Assembly: GCA_028673005.1 (NCBI GenBank)
Contig: CM054116.1
Coordinates: forward strand, 70,259,315 to 70,323,314
Length of the DNA: 64,000 bases
Direction of reading: 5' to 3'
From: Tanypteryx hageni
Taxonomy: Eukaryota > Arthropoda > Insecta > Odonata > Petaluridae
Below are positions 1 to 13,600 of this stretch, piece by piece. The notes beneath the pieces were generated by a model. The model did no database searches. It was not told the DNA's origin and worked only from the letters and a program-made list of their open reading frames with translations. Position numbers and translations under genes: made by a program. Position 1 is the stretch's first letter. Every line of letters begins with the position of its first letter.

Positions 1-3000
1 AGACGTTGAAGAGTCGAAATACCACTGGCTGGAGGGATAATTTGCAGAGAGAGAGAGAGAAGAAGCTAAGTGCATACATGTCTATATTTTAATATAATGT
101 ATATTTAAAGTTTTATACATATATACCAATACACACAAACACGCCTGTGTAAATTGATATACGTACGCAAGCGCACAGAATATCTTCGATAACTCGAACA
201 TTAAGGGAAGACATAAGAAGTTAAAGTTGTAAAACATTGGAGCAACTGAATTTCATGTCAATGCCTAAGAATACACACGGAAAAGAATAATTCGATTATT
301 TCAAAATTCTATATAGGTTAGGTTGCTTATATATAGCTCCAACCTATCATCACTGACTCCCCTTTATGATAAGTATCCACTGCATCTTCTGCCTGCTTTA
401 CTCAAATTGTTTCACCTTTTCTCTTCAATAAGTGTGCGTGCGTGTATAAAATAGATGAGGAGGGAGACATGGTTAGGAGAGGTGCGAGATGGTGAAACGA
501 GTACTTTAGCATATCGCGACGTTGAAGATGAGACAGTGAAAGAAAAAAATTAATGCTGCGGCACTGCAACCGAGTTCACGCGGAACAAGGTCTAATTTAG
601 ATGAAAGGTATGTGTGACACGAGCTAATTAAAAATAATACATGTAGAACAATTCTTGGAAGGCGAAGTTAGCAGAGAAGCCACATGATATCGACAGAAAA
701 CGTTCTTTATATTTTACTTGCAAAAATCCGGGAAATGGCAACAAATCGACAAAATGACGCAACGAAGCGAAATTATTATTTAACAAAAGACGGTCACTTA
801 AGCTGTATACACTTGTTTCTATCGAAAACGTAACAAAAAAAATGTCACAAATAAGTATTACAGATTAAGGGGCCCGAAATAGCTATTTAGCGTAACATCC
901 AAATGGAAAATTTTGAAAAAATAAACTCCTAATTTTTTTAAAGTTGGAGTCAAGAATCAAAACGCACAGAAACCAAACAAATGATGAATGGATTAAATTG
1001 TTAATACGCCATTTATTTTGAAGTATATGTTAATGTAAATACATTTAAAAATATTTTGCCTATTTGTGATCAATGTACCACACATAATACTCACACAGAC
1101 GCAACAAAGGATATGAATAACAGAAGCGCCTCCCCTCCCTCCCTACGGAAGAAGATAAAAATTGCACCACGTCGCGCGATAAATAAAGAGGCCCTGTATT
1201 CAGGTGCGCAAATGACCAACTCTAGTGTTGCGAACGAAACCACGCTTGAAGCGAAAGCGGGACAGAGAAAATGAGGACGCAATTAAATCCCACTTGGCGG
1301 TAATTATTAGCACTTTTGCCCAGCTATTGCTCCTCAAACTAATTCCGATTGCAGCACAGGCTACAACGATAATAAAAATAAAAAAGTCCAAGCCCCGCTT
1401 TGGAATTGCTTCATTCGGAAAATATAAGGTGAAAAGAAACTGTTTCCGTGACCAACTGAAGCGATCCGGCTAGTAGTAACCGTAATTTTTTTCCCGGGCG
1501 AGAATTACAGCGAGATTAACACGACGAAAGGGAGGAGAATGCATCCGTTCGGAACAAAAACACCTCTCACGATATGGAACTCCAACGGCAGGTTCTCTCC
1601 CCCTCCGATTTCTTTCTTCGGAATCTCATTTCAAAAGTAAGTTCCGCGTAACCGAAAAAAAAGTTGCCTAGTTTCCTGGGAGACCAAGATAAATGTACAT
1701 ATAAAAGGGTCTCGGGCAATTTAATGCCTTCGGAGACTAAGGAAAAATATCCCTCCACGCCCTTCCCCCGCAGACCGGTCCCTCCCATTAGAATGGCGAA
1801 ACATTACGTTTTATGTTCTCGGGTTTTGTCCCAAGAGGCGGAAAAAAAGAAAGGAAAAGGAGAGGGAGACGGGAGGGGAAAGGAGGGGAAGAAAGGTGAG
1901 GGGAAGGGCGGGGAATCCCCAATTATTGGTCATTATATTTCCTTCGGGGGAGGGAGTTTTTAAGGAGAGTAGTGTAGTAGTGTAGGCGCGGAAAGGTGAA
2001 AGAAGATATGGAGAGAGGTAGGAAGGTGCATGAATAAACCAATATTTTAATTGCTGCATGTCCGTCGTGGCGCACTGCGCCAAAGGGAGCGTTTGAACAC
2101 ACGTGGTTATTAGATAACTTTTATAAAAAAGACGGGGGGAGGGAGTTTTTAAGTCGATAAAACGGGCCAATCCGAATGGGAGTGGGTGGCTTTCCTCGAA
2201 CCAATAGAGACACTTGGCACACACGGTTGGTAAATCCGCCGGGCTCTGGAAATGGGCGATTTTTCTTTTCTTTTTCGAGTTTTGCCTGGCTGGCGACAAC
2301 TTTACCGTAACCCGGCCGTAGCCGGCTCAAAAAATAAGTACGATGCGATTCCTTTTGATAAAAGAACGAATAACAAAATTTTCAAACCGCTACGTTCTCC
2401 GAGGATAAACACAGTCGAAATTCGCGAGAAGACAAATCCTAGATATCGACCATCCGATTTAAAATACGTCGATTCATCGATACTAGACGATAAAACAACA
2501 GCGATCCGATTACGCGAATTACGCAAGAAGTAGAAGATCGAATAACACCCATAAAATTACAAGTGCGATGCACCAACGCGATTTAAAATAATGTGGGAAA
2601 CATTAGAAAACAAAAGCAAACGAGAAAAAAATGACAAACGCGGCGCGGCCGACAAAATTTCTAGCATTTCCGAAAATGACAAAAAAACTGCGGTTTGGGG
2701 ACATTTTCTTCGCAGCGAAAAAGACCCCTATAAAAGAAAAACGACGAAAAACAACCCTTCAGTAATTTGTCTACCCGCCCATTAAAAAAGACAGAAAAAC
2801 GCAGAGCGACGATACTTGAAGCAATCGCGCCAGACGAGACAAGGTAGCATAGTGTTCGCGCGCGCGATCGGCACAAAGTACATGAGGCCGAGATGAAAGT
2901 TATAAGGGAGAGACGGGAAAAAGAGGGTAGCGAAAGAATTAAAAAAACAAGAAAAACCGCAGACGAGTAGTCCGCACGCCCAATTTGCCAGGTGGAATGG

Positions 3001-3238
3001 GATGAGAGAAAGAGGGTTGGGAGAGAGACAAGAGGTAAAGGAGGTGAGTTTGAGGATTGCGACGACGGTACGCGAAAAGAGTGGGACGAGGTGCAGCGGG
3101 AAAGAAAACGAGCGTGATGGAGCAAGTTGAGAGAAGGGATGAACGAGAGGGAGGGGTGAATGCTATGGGGATGAAGAGTGAGGAGCGGAGGACAGAGGGT
3201 TATGTGTGGGAGTCTCGGCCAGTCTGCAGACAACATCG
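1..3238. other. AT-rich unannotated interval
   Basis: I see no recognisable gene, tandem array or terminal inverted repeat here. A 93-codon open frame at 2252-2533 (+) has non-repetitive composition but no motif I recognise and no splice context I could confirm. Short GA runs occur at the far left (about 45-65) and at 1840-1915. Confidence 0.5.
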
Positions 3239-3241
3239 GCT

Positions 3242-4853
3242 GGGAGAGAGAGGAAGGCGAAGAGACAGAGAGGGAGAAGAAGGCGGAGAGACAGAGAGGG
3301 AGGGAGAGGGAGGGGGAGGGAGGGAGAGGGAGTGAGGGGGAGGGAGAGGGAGTGAGGGAGAGGGAGGGAGGGAGGAAGAGGGAGGAAGAGGGAGTGAGGG
3401 AGAGGGAGTGAGGGAGAGGGAGGGAGAAAGAGGGAGGGAGAAAGAGGGAGGGAGAAAGAGGGAGGGAGAAAGAGGGAGGGAGAAAGAGGGAGGGAGAAAG
3501 AGGGAGGGAGAAAGAGGGAGGGAGAGAGAGGGAGGAAAGGAGTGGAAAAGAGAGGGAAAGGGAAAAAGAGGGAGAACGAGAGGGAGGGAGAACGAGGGAG
3601 GGAGAACGAGGGAGGGAGAACGAGGGAGGGAGAACGAGGGAGGGAGAAAGGGAGGAAGAGCGAGATTGAGGGAAAGCGTGAGAAAAAGGGAAAGGGAGGA
3701 AGGAATAGAAAGGGAGAAAGGAAAATAGAGGGAGCAAGGAATAGGGAGGGAGGAAGGAAAATGGAGGGAGGAAGGAAAAGGGATGGAGGAAGGAATGGGG
3801 AGGGTGGAAGGAAAAGGGAGGGAGGAAGGAAAAGGGAGGGAGGGAGGAAGGAAAAGGGAGGGATGGAGGAAGAGGGAGGGAGGAAGAGAGAGGGAGGGAG
3901 GAGGAGGGAGGGAGAGGAAGAGGGGGGGAGAGGATAGCGTGAGAGGAAGAGGGGGAGAGGAAGAGGGAGAGAGAAAGGAGGTGGTAGAGGAAGAGGAGGA
4001 GAGAGAGAGGAAGAGGGAGGGAGGTAGAGGGAAGTAGAGGGAGGGACATTGGAAGAGTGAGGGATAGAGAGAGGAAGATGGAGGGAGAGAGGAAAATGGA
4101 GGGAGGGAGAGAGGAAGATGGAGGGTGGGAGAGAGGAAGAGGGAGGGAGAGAAGAAGTGGGAGGGAGGGAGAGAGGGATGGAGAGAGAAAGGAAGAGGGA
4201 AGGAGAGAGGAAGAGGGAAGGAGAGAGGAATAGGGAAAGGAGAGAGGAAGAGGGAGAGAGATAAGCAAGAGAGGAAGAGGGAGGGGGAGAGGAAAGAGGG
4301 GAAGAGGGAGGGAGAGAGGAAGAGGGAGGAAGATGGAGGGAGGGAGGAAAATGGAGGGAGGGAGGAAAATGGAGGGAGGGAGGAGGATGGAGGGAGGGAG
4401 GAGGACGGAGGGAGGGAGGAAGATGGAGGGAGGGAGGAAAATGGAGGGAGGGAGGAGGATGGAGGGAGGGAGGAAGATGGAGGGAGAGAGGAAGATGGAG
4501 GGAGAGAGGAAGATGGAGGGAGAGAGGAAGATGGAGGGAGGGAGGAAGATGGAGGGAGGAAGATGGAGGGAGGGAGGAAGATGGAGGGAGGGAGGAAGAT
4601 GGAGGGAGGGAGGAAGATGGAGGTAGGGAGGAAGATGGAGGAAGGGAGGAAGATGGAGGGAGGAAGATGGAGGGAGGGAGGGAGGAAGATGGAGGGAGGA
4701 AGATGGAGGGAGGGAGGAAGGTGGAGGGAGGGAGGAAGGAGAGACAGAAAAGGAGAGACAAAGGGAGACAGAAAGTGACAGACAAAGGGAGACAGAAAGG
4801 GAGAGACAAAGGGAGACAGAGGCAGACGGAGAGAGAGAAATGGAAGGAGGAAA
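3242..4853 (+). repeat. Polypurine satellite, about 1.6 kb
   Basis: The plus strand is almost only G and A over 1.6 kb. Several local registers follow one another: a 14-bp unit (AGGGAGGGAGAAAG) near 3415-3530, its variant with one C (GGGAGGGAGAACGA) near 3580-3650, an 18-bp unit (ATGGAGGGAGGGAGGAAG) at about 4320-4720, and GAGACAGAAAGG-type units at the right edge. Runs of three Gs at regular spacing can form G-quadruplexes, and the mirror-like purine tract can form triplex DNA. The long open frames on both strands (up to 741 codons on the minus strand) are translations of this array and encode only Ser/Pro/Leu or Arg/Glu/Gly. Confidence 0.95.
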
Positions 4854-7338
4854 ACTCCGGGTCACGTGGTGACGGAGAGGCGCCACAGGGTGACGTCAGC
4901 GTGCAAACCCTCTCCTCCCCTTACACTCCTGACCTCTCTCTCATCCCTCCCGCCCCACCTATATACCACACATAGCCTCCTCCACCCCACCTTTTATATG
5001 CTCCCTCCGGGGCCTTGGCCGGCTCACCCGAAGCGAGCGCATTATTCAGAACCGAGCGGGACCATTCTTCAAGCGTCTGGAAGGGGAGGAGAGGGTGTGT
5101 GGATGAGAGGGGGGGGGTGGATGAGAGGGGGGAGAGGGTGAGTGGGAGGAGAGCGCGAGCGCGGCTCGCACGATGACAAAAAAAACAGAAGCGGATGAGG
5201 CGATGAAAAGGTTTGGGCCGAAAGACGCAACGCCGCATCGCGGAAGTTGATGAATTCCTTTCGTGTTTGCGCGGGCGGGGGAGGATAGAGAGTGGGGAGG
5301 ATGAGGAAGATGGGTAGAATGCGTGCGGGAGGCGTCTCTTAAAACTTGTTTTTCTTTCCTTCCAGAAGGATCGAAAAGGGGGAAGACGTCGCGACGACAA
5401 ACAGACATCTTGTCCACTTCCTTTCACGCTACGGCCGGCAAAATAGCGAGGATTTTTATGTAAAAAGAGGAGAGAGATGGATCGAACGTGTCTTTTTCTT
5501 CATCTCTATTCATCAGCGTGTCCGTGGAAAGTACATGGGATCTCGTGACCCATATTACTCTCTTTAAAAAATCTCCTTGATGTTAATCTAACGAGCGTTC
5601 CGACAAAATGACGGGCGTCGAGATTTTTTTCTTCTTTCGATTACGCGAGGGAAGCAGTTAAAAATTTAGATGTATCGCGTTTCGTAGTTCCTCAACAAGT
5701 TTCGGCAAGTGCAGAAGTGTTGAGCTTCAAACGCGTTAGATACAAAAATATACATGTCCAAATTGCGATGAAGATCGGCAAAAATATCGCGCAACTGAAG
5801 TAACTAGTCAGCGTATAAGAATAGCAACTCTAAAAATAACTTAACGAGCTGTCGAAAATTCAATAAGTCGAAAATTCAATTAGTCAAAAATAGGTATAAA
5901 ACCATAACTATCTATCAGCAAAGAATTCTACGAGAGGCAAAATATATTTCATCGTTATGTGGTTACGACAAGAGATTACGCCGACCAAAATTTCCTCGAG
6001 CGGCGTTTAACAAAAACATTCGACCCTAAGAAACCAAAGCATGACCAAGAGACATAAAATGCGGAATCGTTCGTGAAAAATCACGCGAGACGCTTACGTG
6101 CCGGTCTCTCGAAAAGGAAAAAAAAAAACTCCGACCCTTTTATCCGGAGTTAATACGCAAGGGATTCGACCCGTGACGTCCTTTTTGGGCAACCCGAAAA
6201 ATATTCTTTCGATCGAATAGTTTATACTTCACGCACACACGCACGAACATACACGGCAACCAAAATTCCGCGAGCGGTTTACGGAAGCGAATCAAAAACA
6301 ACACTCGCGACGCCTCGGTCGCCTCGCGAATTAATACATACGAGTTCGATTTAGATCCTCGCGAGGGGGAAAAAGAAAAACAAAAGAAGCCCGCTCGTTG
6401 GAAATTCAATTAACCGCCTCACTAACTCCGCACGCGCGATGGAATCCCCTAACCGGACACACCGCGAACAAACCCCCTTTTTTCTCTAACGCCGACAGGC
6501 GAATTAATTTCTATTCGCCAAGGACAAACTTAAATTCCGCGCCTTAAAAAATAAAAAACGACGAATGAGACAATGAATTCCTTTCGAGGAGAAGGAAAAA
6601 AACCTCACCGAAAATATTTTAAGAGCCACACGTGACATGAAACAAAATCTCGGGTAATGAAGCTTCGAGTAAAAATCTAAAAAAAAACTGTAATCTCCTC
6701 CGATAAAAACAAAACGGAGATTAAATTCGAAGAGAAGGGAATTAAAACCGCCTTCTCTGTTTCTTTTTTTTCGGAACGACATTTCATTAACTTCTCGGTT
6801 GGTAGCGGTTAAGGACGTTGAGGGAACGAGAGGGGGTTTTCCCCCTGACCTCATATCTTTTCGCGTAGCGGCGAGCCACCACCTCCCATCCCACTTCAGA
6901 TAGCGCGACTGCTAAGGAAGCATAAAAAGCGAGACAAGAGAAGCTTTCGTATAAACGCCAATTAGGGTATTAGTACGCCCACATCACCTTGAGGCTCAGC
7001 TGCTCTCCTTTCCTCCCTCCTTCCTCCCTCTCTCTCGCACTCCTTTCTAGTTCCCTTTATTATCGATCGCGCGATGGCGGCAGTGGTGGGAAAGAGGTAA
7101 TAGTTCTCTCTCTATGCGCGTACGGCGCGGAAAAAACCGACATTTTTATCGAAAGAAAATGTAAGAGAAGTTGGCCGCCTCCGAATACATACATAGAAAA
7201 ATAATAAGCGACCGCATCGCTCAAGAGTATAGATGCGGATCGGGAACCAATAAAGGCGCAGAGGCAAACACACGCAGGCGACCAAAACACTCGCTCATCA
7301 TCGTCTTTTTATTCCTCCTCCTCTAGTATCTCCCATCC
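4854..7338. other. Unannotated interval with CpG-rich patches
   Basis: Mixed composition, with CpG-rich stretches near 4990-5430 and 6060-6870. A CRE-like TGACGTCA occurs at about 4891 but without a promoter context I can defend. Short direct repeats of the type GTCGAAAATTCAAT lie near 5850-5885. No gene or mobile element was identified. Confidence 0.4.
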
Positions 7339-7750
7339 AGAGAGAAGGAAGGGAGGGCGAGGAGGAACGGGAGGGAGAGGAGGAAGGGAGGGAGAGGAGG
7401 AAGGGAGGGAGAGGAGGAAGGGAGGGAGAGGAGGACGGGAGGGAGAGGAAGAGGACGGGAGGGAGAGGAGGAAGAAAGGGAGAGGAGAGAGAGAGAATAG
7501 GGAGGGAGAGAGAATAGGAAGGGAGGGAAAGGAGGAAGGGAGGAGGAAAAAGGGTGGAAGAGGAAGAGAGGAGGAGGAAGGGATGAGGAGGAAGGGATGA
7601 GGAGGAAGGGATGAGGAGGAAGGGATGAGGAGGAAGGGAGGAGGTGGAAGGGAGGAGGAGGGAGGGAGGAGGAAGGGTGGAGCAGGGAGGGTGGAGGAGG
7701 AAGGGAGGAGGAGGAAGGGAGGAGGAGGAAGGAGAGGATGAGAGGGGAGG
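7339..7750 (+). repeat. Polypurine satellite
   Basis: GA-only array on the plus strand. The left half is built of an 18-bp unit (GAGAGGAGGAAGGGAGGG). The right half has a 14-bp unit (ATGAGGAGGAAGGG) repeated about four times near 7575-7635. It ends abruptly at a CpG-containing segment with a TATATAAAAG string at about 7760. The open frame on the opposite strand is a translation of the repeat. Confidence 0.93.
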
Positions 7751-8490
7751 ACGCCATCGGTATATAAAAGTCCAACGGTCCGGAAATTTTGATTGGACCT
7801 ATCCTATTTTTCTTCTCTTCCTCCCTATACACACTTCATCTCTCTTTCTATCGTTGTTCGTACCTCTTTTCCCCACAAACGATAAATCACTATCCCGATG
7901 AATAATTCAAATGAAAAATTTCGCGCGCTCCCCATCCCTTAGCGTAAAAAAAGAACCTTCCTTCGGGACAAAATCCGCCGCTTTTGCGAAGGGAATTCCG
8001 TCGGATTTGTCACGCAAAATGTACGCGCAAAATAAGCGATTTGTACCGTCCGCGATATCCCGACCGAATTTCCGAGGGGAATTTTTAAAAAATTCTGCCG
8101 ATGGTTCGATTTTTTTTGGAATAAGTACAATATGCTGCCGACCGAACGATGAAAAATTCAGAGGTAGAATTTAGAAAAAGAAAAAAATTTAATCCTAAAT
8201 ACGAGGTAAAGGAAAAGGATAAATTATTTAATCCGTTTGGAAAAACGAGAGTATTTTGTTCCGTCATATCGGCAGCGGCAACTTTAACGATCGGTGTGAA
8301 ATGGCCCAGACAGACACACTTGTTAGTTCAATGGAGAGAATTGAATGGGCTGTGGCGTATCTGATTCTGCGCGGTGCAAGGATTAATAGCGGACCTCTCT
8401 CTTTAATAATACCTAATGCGAATATAACATTTCATTATTATAAGAAAAAGCGTTTTATCATTTTATGCCGCAAGCAAATGCAAAATACTA

Positions 8491-8612
8491 CAGCGAAACC
8501 TTGATAAAGCGAGAATTTATAAAATTTAAAAAATACTCGTCCTAACAAGTACACGCTCGTAATATCCGAAAATTAAATTCCGTGTATGCAACGGTAAGTA
8601 CAAATAAATAAA
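8491..8612 (+). mobile_element. Tigger/pogo-like MITE fragment (sister of 23.3 kb copy)
   Basis: It begins right after a TA dinucleotide with CAGCGAAACCTTGATAAAGC, typical of Tc1/mariner-superfamily (Tigger/pogo-like) ends. About 115 bp align in reverse complement to 23.34-23.45 kb, sharing blocks such as GCTCGTAATAT and GAAAATTAAATTCCGT. The second terminus is missing here, so this is a truncated copy. Confidence 0.6.
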
Positions 8613-9047
8613 ATTGTGGCCCTAACGTAGAGCAAGGGACGAAAACAAAAGTTCAAGCCAAACGCAAGTTGCGACAAACAAAAAATTCAGATGGAATAAA
8701 ATGCTCTAAAATTCTAAATTTAACCAAAACCTCCACGAAAATAGGGCCAGCTTCATTAGGTCACTAAATCCCTACCAAAGTTTGACACGTTTATCAAACG
8801 CTCAACAAGAAAGACTACTCGGTTCCATGGGCGAGACGCGTATATTACGCGCCGAATCGAGCGAGGTAACGAAGGGGGGGAGGGGGAGAAAAAAAGACGA
8901 CCATCGGAAGAGGACTGGGCTCACGTGGCGTTGGGCGTCTGACACATCGTTAGCGGATGCTTCATCGAACAAGGTCAATTACCACTTTATCAGAAGGGGA
9001 AAACCGCGGTGGCTGGAAGCGAAGGAATCGAGAAGTGTACGTACAGG

Positions 9048-9909
9048 TTGGGGAGAAAGAGAAAAAAAGGATTGAGGAAGGGAGGGAGAGAAAAAGGATT
9101 GGGGAAGGGAGAGAGAGAGAGAAAAAGGATTGAGTAAGGGAGAGAGAGAAAAAGGATTGAGGAAGGGCGAGAGAGAAAAAGGATTGAGGAATGGAGAGAG
9201 GAAAAGGAGTGAGAAAGGGAGAGAGAGAAAAAGGAGTGAGAAACGGAGAGAGAGAGAAAAAGGATTGAGGAAGGGAGAGAGAGAAAAAGGATTGAGGAAG
9301 GGAGAGAGAGAAAAAGGAGTGAGAAAGGGAGAGAGAGAGAAAGGATTGAGGAAGGGAGAGAGAGAAAAAGGAGTGAAAAACCGAAACAGAAAAAGAAGTG
9401 AGAAAAGGAGAGAGAGAAAAGGACTGAGGAAGGGAGGGAGAGAGAAAAAGGAGTGAGAAACAGAGACAGAAAAAGAAGTGAGAAAAGGAGAGAGAGAAAA
9501 AAAGGAGTGTGAAAGGAGAGTGAAAAGGGAGTGAGGAAGGGAGAGAAAAAGAAGTGAGAAAGGGAGACAGAAAAAGGAGCGAGAAAGGGAGAGAGAAAAA
9601 GAAGTGAGAATAGAGAAAGAAAAAGAATGAGTACAGGAGAGAAAAAGGAGTGAGGAAAGGAGAGAGACAAAGGAGTGAAGAAAGGAGAGTGAGGAAAGGA
9701 GAGAAAAGGGAAGAGAAAGCGAAAAACAGGAGTAACGTAGAAAGGGAGAGAAAGAGCAAGGAAAGGAGAGGAAGAACGAGAAAAAAGGAGAGGAAAAAAG
9801 TAAGGGAGAAAGAGAAAGTAAGGAAGGGAAAAAGAGAAAGAAAAAAGATAGAAAGTGAAGGAGAAAGAAAAAGTAGTGAGGAAGTGAGAGAAAAAGGAGT
9901 GAAGAAAAG
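9048..9909 (+). repeat. Polypurine satellite with about 27-bp unit
   Basis: GA array whose commonest unit is about 27 bp (GAGAGAGAAAAAGGATTGAG plus GAAGGGA), with shorter variants toward the right. T occurs only in the conserved ATTGAG/AGTGAG position. The array ends directly at the 3' tail of a minus-strand retroelement copy (9910 onward), the same arrangement as at 14.4 kb. Confidence 0.93.
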
Positions 9910-9982
9910 ATAATAATAATAATCAGTCTTTGTTGATGCGATATTTAGACAATCATGTTCATTCTTACATATAACTCTGATA
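9910..9982 (-). mobile_element. Retroelement 3' tail (copy A4)
   Basis: Read on the minus strand this ends in AAAGACTGATTATTATTATT, preceded by TCTAAATATCGC, a decayed match to the tails at 14.4, 34.9 and 53.5 kb. The conserved hairpin is damaged but a stem with a single bulge remains. A tRNA-like head on the same strand lies 500 bp upstream (10.48-10.55 kb), so the whole 9.9-10.55 kb segment could be one SINE; that link is inference. Confidence 0.5.
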
Positions 9983-10476
9983 TGACAAGCAAATGCAAAT
10001 GGAACTTTCGATACCTATTCTCCACATAATTATTTATTTAATACTTATATTGGCTTTTATAGCTTTAAAACCACCGAGGATGAGTTGCTCTTTGTGTTCC
10101 TAAATTTCATAATTTAGCGTTATACAATATTACAAATACATTCGAACGGAAAATTAAATTCTCCACGAGTATTTGTGTGACAAAAATAACGCGTGCATGT
10201 ATTAGACTAAACCGAATCCGAGTCTAACAATAGTCGTTGCGCTAGCAATACTCCCGTAATGAGTGATAAAAACTGCAAAAACGCCAGTATTTACGCGAAA
10301 TTAGAAGAAATACAATCGATAAGCAAAATTCTACGATAAAAATTAGAATTTCATTCGTTTCCTCGAAGAATAGTACAAAACTCGCTCCGATATTACAATT
10401 CTAAGATATTTTAAGGGGCAAGAGAAAATTACCCTGCACGATGGATTTCAGATTTCCCATTTAATTCAAACGGGAA

Positions 10477-10546
10477 GGATAGTTCCTGGAATCGAACCCG
10501 GGACCTGCAATCTTCGCGACAAAAGCTATCCTCGGGAGCTCGGCCC
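10477..10546 (-). mobile_element. tRNA-derived SINE head
   Basis: On the minus strand this has a pol III A-box-like segment (GAGCTCCCGAGGATAG) and, about 40 bp downstream, a near-perfect B box (GGGTTCGATTCC). The cloverleaf does not close, in particular the acceptor and anticodon stems, so it is not a functional tRNA gene. Likely the 5' head of a SINE running toward lower coordinates. Confidence 0.6.
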
Positions 10547-10607
10547 CAGTAGCAAGAGATTTCCACCAAGTATCATGAAAATCCGTCCCTTGGTTCAAAT
10601 GTTAATA

Positions 10608-10622
10608 GGGGGGGGGGGGGGG
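10608..10622 (+). repeat. G15 homopolymer
   Basis: Fifteen consecutive G residues, followed by ACAGACAGAACGAC. The preceding AAAATCCGTCCCTTGG string recalls the ATCCGTCCxxxGGTT segment of the repeats at 45.7 and 48.6 kb. Confidence 0.9.
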
Positions 10623-13600
10623 ACAGACAGAACGACGAAACTATAAGCATATTTCCATTCTGGAAAGTAGGCTAAAAATCGAGGAAAAGAAAGAGTGAGG
10701 AAAAGAAAGAGTGAGAGAAAGGAAGAGTTAGGGGAAAGGAGAAAGATGGAAAACGCGGGCTGAATGCATTTACACGTGGCGTCGATATATTCTTCATTGC
10801 TTTATTACCTTAATTTGGGCAGTTCCAATAGATATAAAAATGGAATAACATTCGAAAATAAAATCTCGCTCTTTATCGCGCGTCTCATGGAGAAAATAAC
10901 AGATTCTAATGACGCAGTTTAACATGGTGCAAATTTTACGGAGGTGGAGCTGAAGAATGCGATCTATTTTTTATTCTAAATATTTTAATTAAAATTACGC
11001 ACTGCTGGTTCGTCGACCATCTACGTTGTTTTTTTTTCATCTTCCGCGCGTATAAAATGAACTTCCACCCCAATAGTTCTTTTTAGAATCTACAACCTAC
11101 CACTGAGAATGGCTTTCTCATAACCGAAACGCGCTTCCAGTTTTCTATGTGGCTAATGGGTTTTTATAAATTAGCAGTTGGATTGAAATAGATAGAGGAA
11201 CTTGATGATTCTTTCTTGAAACTTATTCCATTTTCATGTAAAGCGAGAACCGCGTAAATTAGTCTACTGCAGAGAGGGCAGAAAAGCAAATCGTCAACAA
11301 TCTTTATCTATCTCTTTATCTGTAATTTTCCTCACCCCCATTCTCTCTCCCACCTCTCCATCCGTTCATAATAGCGCCTGATTGCAAACAAATAGCCAAT
11401 GGGCGCTGCTTATCCCTTTTCTTCTTGCGGAGTGTTTCGGTAATTGAGTTCTTGGAGCTTAATTAAAGGGTGGAGGAAGGAAATGGAGGAAAGAGAGAGA
11501 AAGAGAGAGAGAAAGAGAAGGGGGAGGGAGTAAGGAAATTATGGAATCGGTGGGTTGGAAAGAGAGAGGGCATAAAAACTGGCGGTGCAAGCAGGTTGTT
11601 CACGGTGTCTTGAAAATAGGATGCCGAAATCGTGGGAGGGTTTTTTATTTTACGTGGGCTTTGCTGGGGGAGGGGGGGGTAAGTATATAAGCGAATCCCG
11701 GCAATACTTGGGAAGTTTTATTTTTGTTTTCGAGGGGTAAACTTTATGAGCATCTTTGTAAGAGAGGGGATCACGACTTCGATTCCGCCTTCAGAAACCG
11801 CGTTGCCGTCATCTTCCTCGTAGGTTTAAAGAAGAAAGAAAAGTCATAAACAGGAATATAATAAAATGATCAAAATGTAATATCAACAGAGATTCACCCT
11901 TTAACTTGTATTTCATTTCTGTCTATTATATATCCCGAACGTTTACGCGGGAGACTAGGCAGAATTTGTGGTCGAGAGATTCAATAAAGAGTCCTCAAGG
12001 TAACGTTACCGAAAAAGGTAATGATGAAAAAAAAATTCATATGGATCGAAAAATGTTGGACACCAAAGCCAAGCAGTAAAAACAGAACTTAAGTTTTAAG
12101 CCGAGGAAAGATGACAAACAGCAAACCATAAACTTGAAGCTATAATTACAATAAACCACATCAAATACTTGCCGGTGAGCACGTACTAGTTCCAAATACC
12201 GTAGGATTAAAATTTAACTTAATTCAATCGCCAAACAAAAAATTCGAGTCGAGTCATTGAAATCGATCGAGGGCCAACATGTGTGCCTTTTTGGCTCGAT
12301 TTTATGGCATTTGGCACCGGCATCAAGGCCAGCGGGAAGATCGAAAATTACACCAGACAGAGATAGCAGTTCGCAGTGCAAAAATTTATACCTTCTGTCG
12401 ACAAAAATCCAGGCCAAATCGATGGAGTGGAACCGACGCGTCTATCTTCATCGATAAGGGATTATACGGTAGAACACTGTTTCGTTATTTATTGCAGCGG
12501 TTTTCGCCCTGCTCAAGGTCGAGGACCAACCGAGCTCTAAGATAATCTGTCATCATCGACTCTTTTGGCCTCCTCCACGTTTACTTTGTACTACGGCCTT
12601 GTCAAGAATTCATCATTTATGCGTGGCAGAAAAAAATTGAATTCGGCAAAAAATAAATATTTCAAATGATGTCCGTATCAATTAACAGACTCATCGATCT
12701 TTGCATAATATTTTTCCAAATGAGGCTCAAGGTATTACCTTACGAAAAACGTCACGAACCTCGATTGACACAACGTATACAATTCGAAGAAGCTTTTCCC
12801 CCCTACTAAGGCCGGGTTGAGGGATTTGGGGGACCTGAGGCACAATTTTTCACAGACCACCTCTCTCCCATGCACACACCTTTGTCACTGATAGGGTCCG
12901 CCGGCCCCATGAGGCCCCCTGATCACGAGGCCCAGTCACAGCTGCGCCCGTAAATATTCTTAAGTAAAATTTAAGGTCGATAAAAAGAATTTTCTCTAAC
13001 TTCGTAGTTTAAGGTTGTTTATAAAGTTTCGAACTGAATATATCATTCATCTTTCTAATCTATGGCGATGATATAAACAAATATGTAAGAATCCTTTCTA
13101 AAAATCAATCACAAAAATTAATACCACCCAATGCATAACAATAATTTTTCAGGAAATCGCGTATACGGAATTGGATGCGTTCTTGTGAATTATACTGATG
13201 CTTAAAAATACTAAAACATTATGCGAAAGGATGCACATGTATCGTAAAACACGAGGTTAAGACAGGAAGATAATCGCCTGCTTTCCGCACGAATTCACAA
13301 ATAGAAATTTAAAACGAATCAACTTCATTCGACTCAAAATCACATATACAGACTATCAGATGTGCAAGAACCATACAAATTGCCTGGCAAGTCGACAAAA
13401 TGGCGTGAGAAAAAGGGAGCAAAAACTACCGATTTGCCTTTTCTAGAACAACTACGGGTGAACTGCCACATTTTTCTCTCTTAAAATCACGTCACGGATG
13501 CGAAGCCGCTGAATGTTTCCCGTAATAACAGATATTTAACTTTTTTACGAAAAACAAAACGTCGCGGAAGAAGAAATTTCCAACCGCCATCAAATTTACA

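Noticed and set aside
317..335. TTAGG-type telomeric repeat
   Set aside because: Only about one and a half units (GGTTAGGTTG); no array.
2252..2533. 93-codon frame with protein-like composition
   Set aside because: No recognisable motif, no supporting splice or promoter signal, and of a length expected by chance.
2661..4886. 741-codon open frame on the minus strand, and the similar long frames at 3163-4809, 8962-9759, 13904-14347, 15327-16655, 16007-16843, 43564-44256 and 53300-54466
   Set aside because: They are translations of polypurine satellites with biased Ser/Pro/Leu or Arg/Glu/Gly content. Overlapping long frames on both strands and in several phases show repeat composition, not coding selection.
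6155..6185. B-box-like GGGTCGAATCC on the minus strand as a tRNA gene
   Set aside because: No A box at tRNA spacing and no cloverleaf.
7755..7775. TATATAAAAG string as a core promoter
   Set aside because: No initiator at the proper distance and no downstream gene visible.
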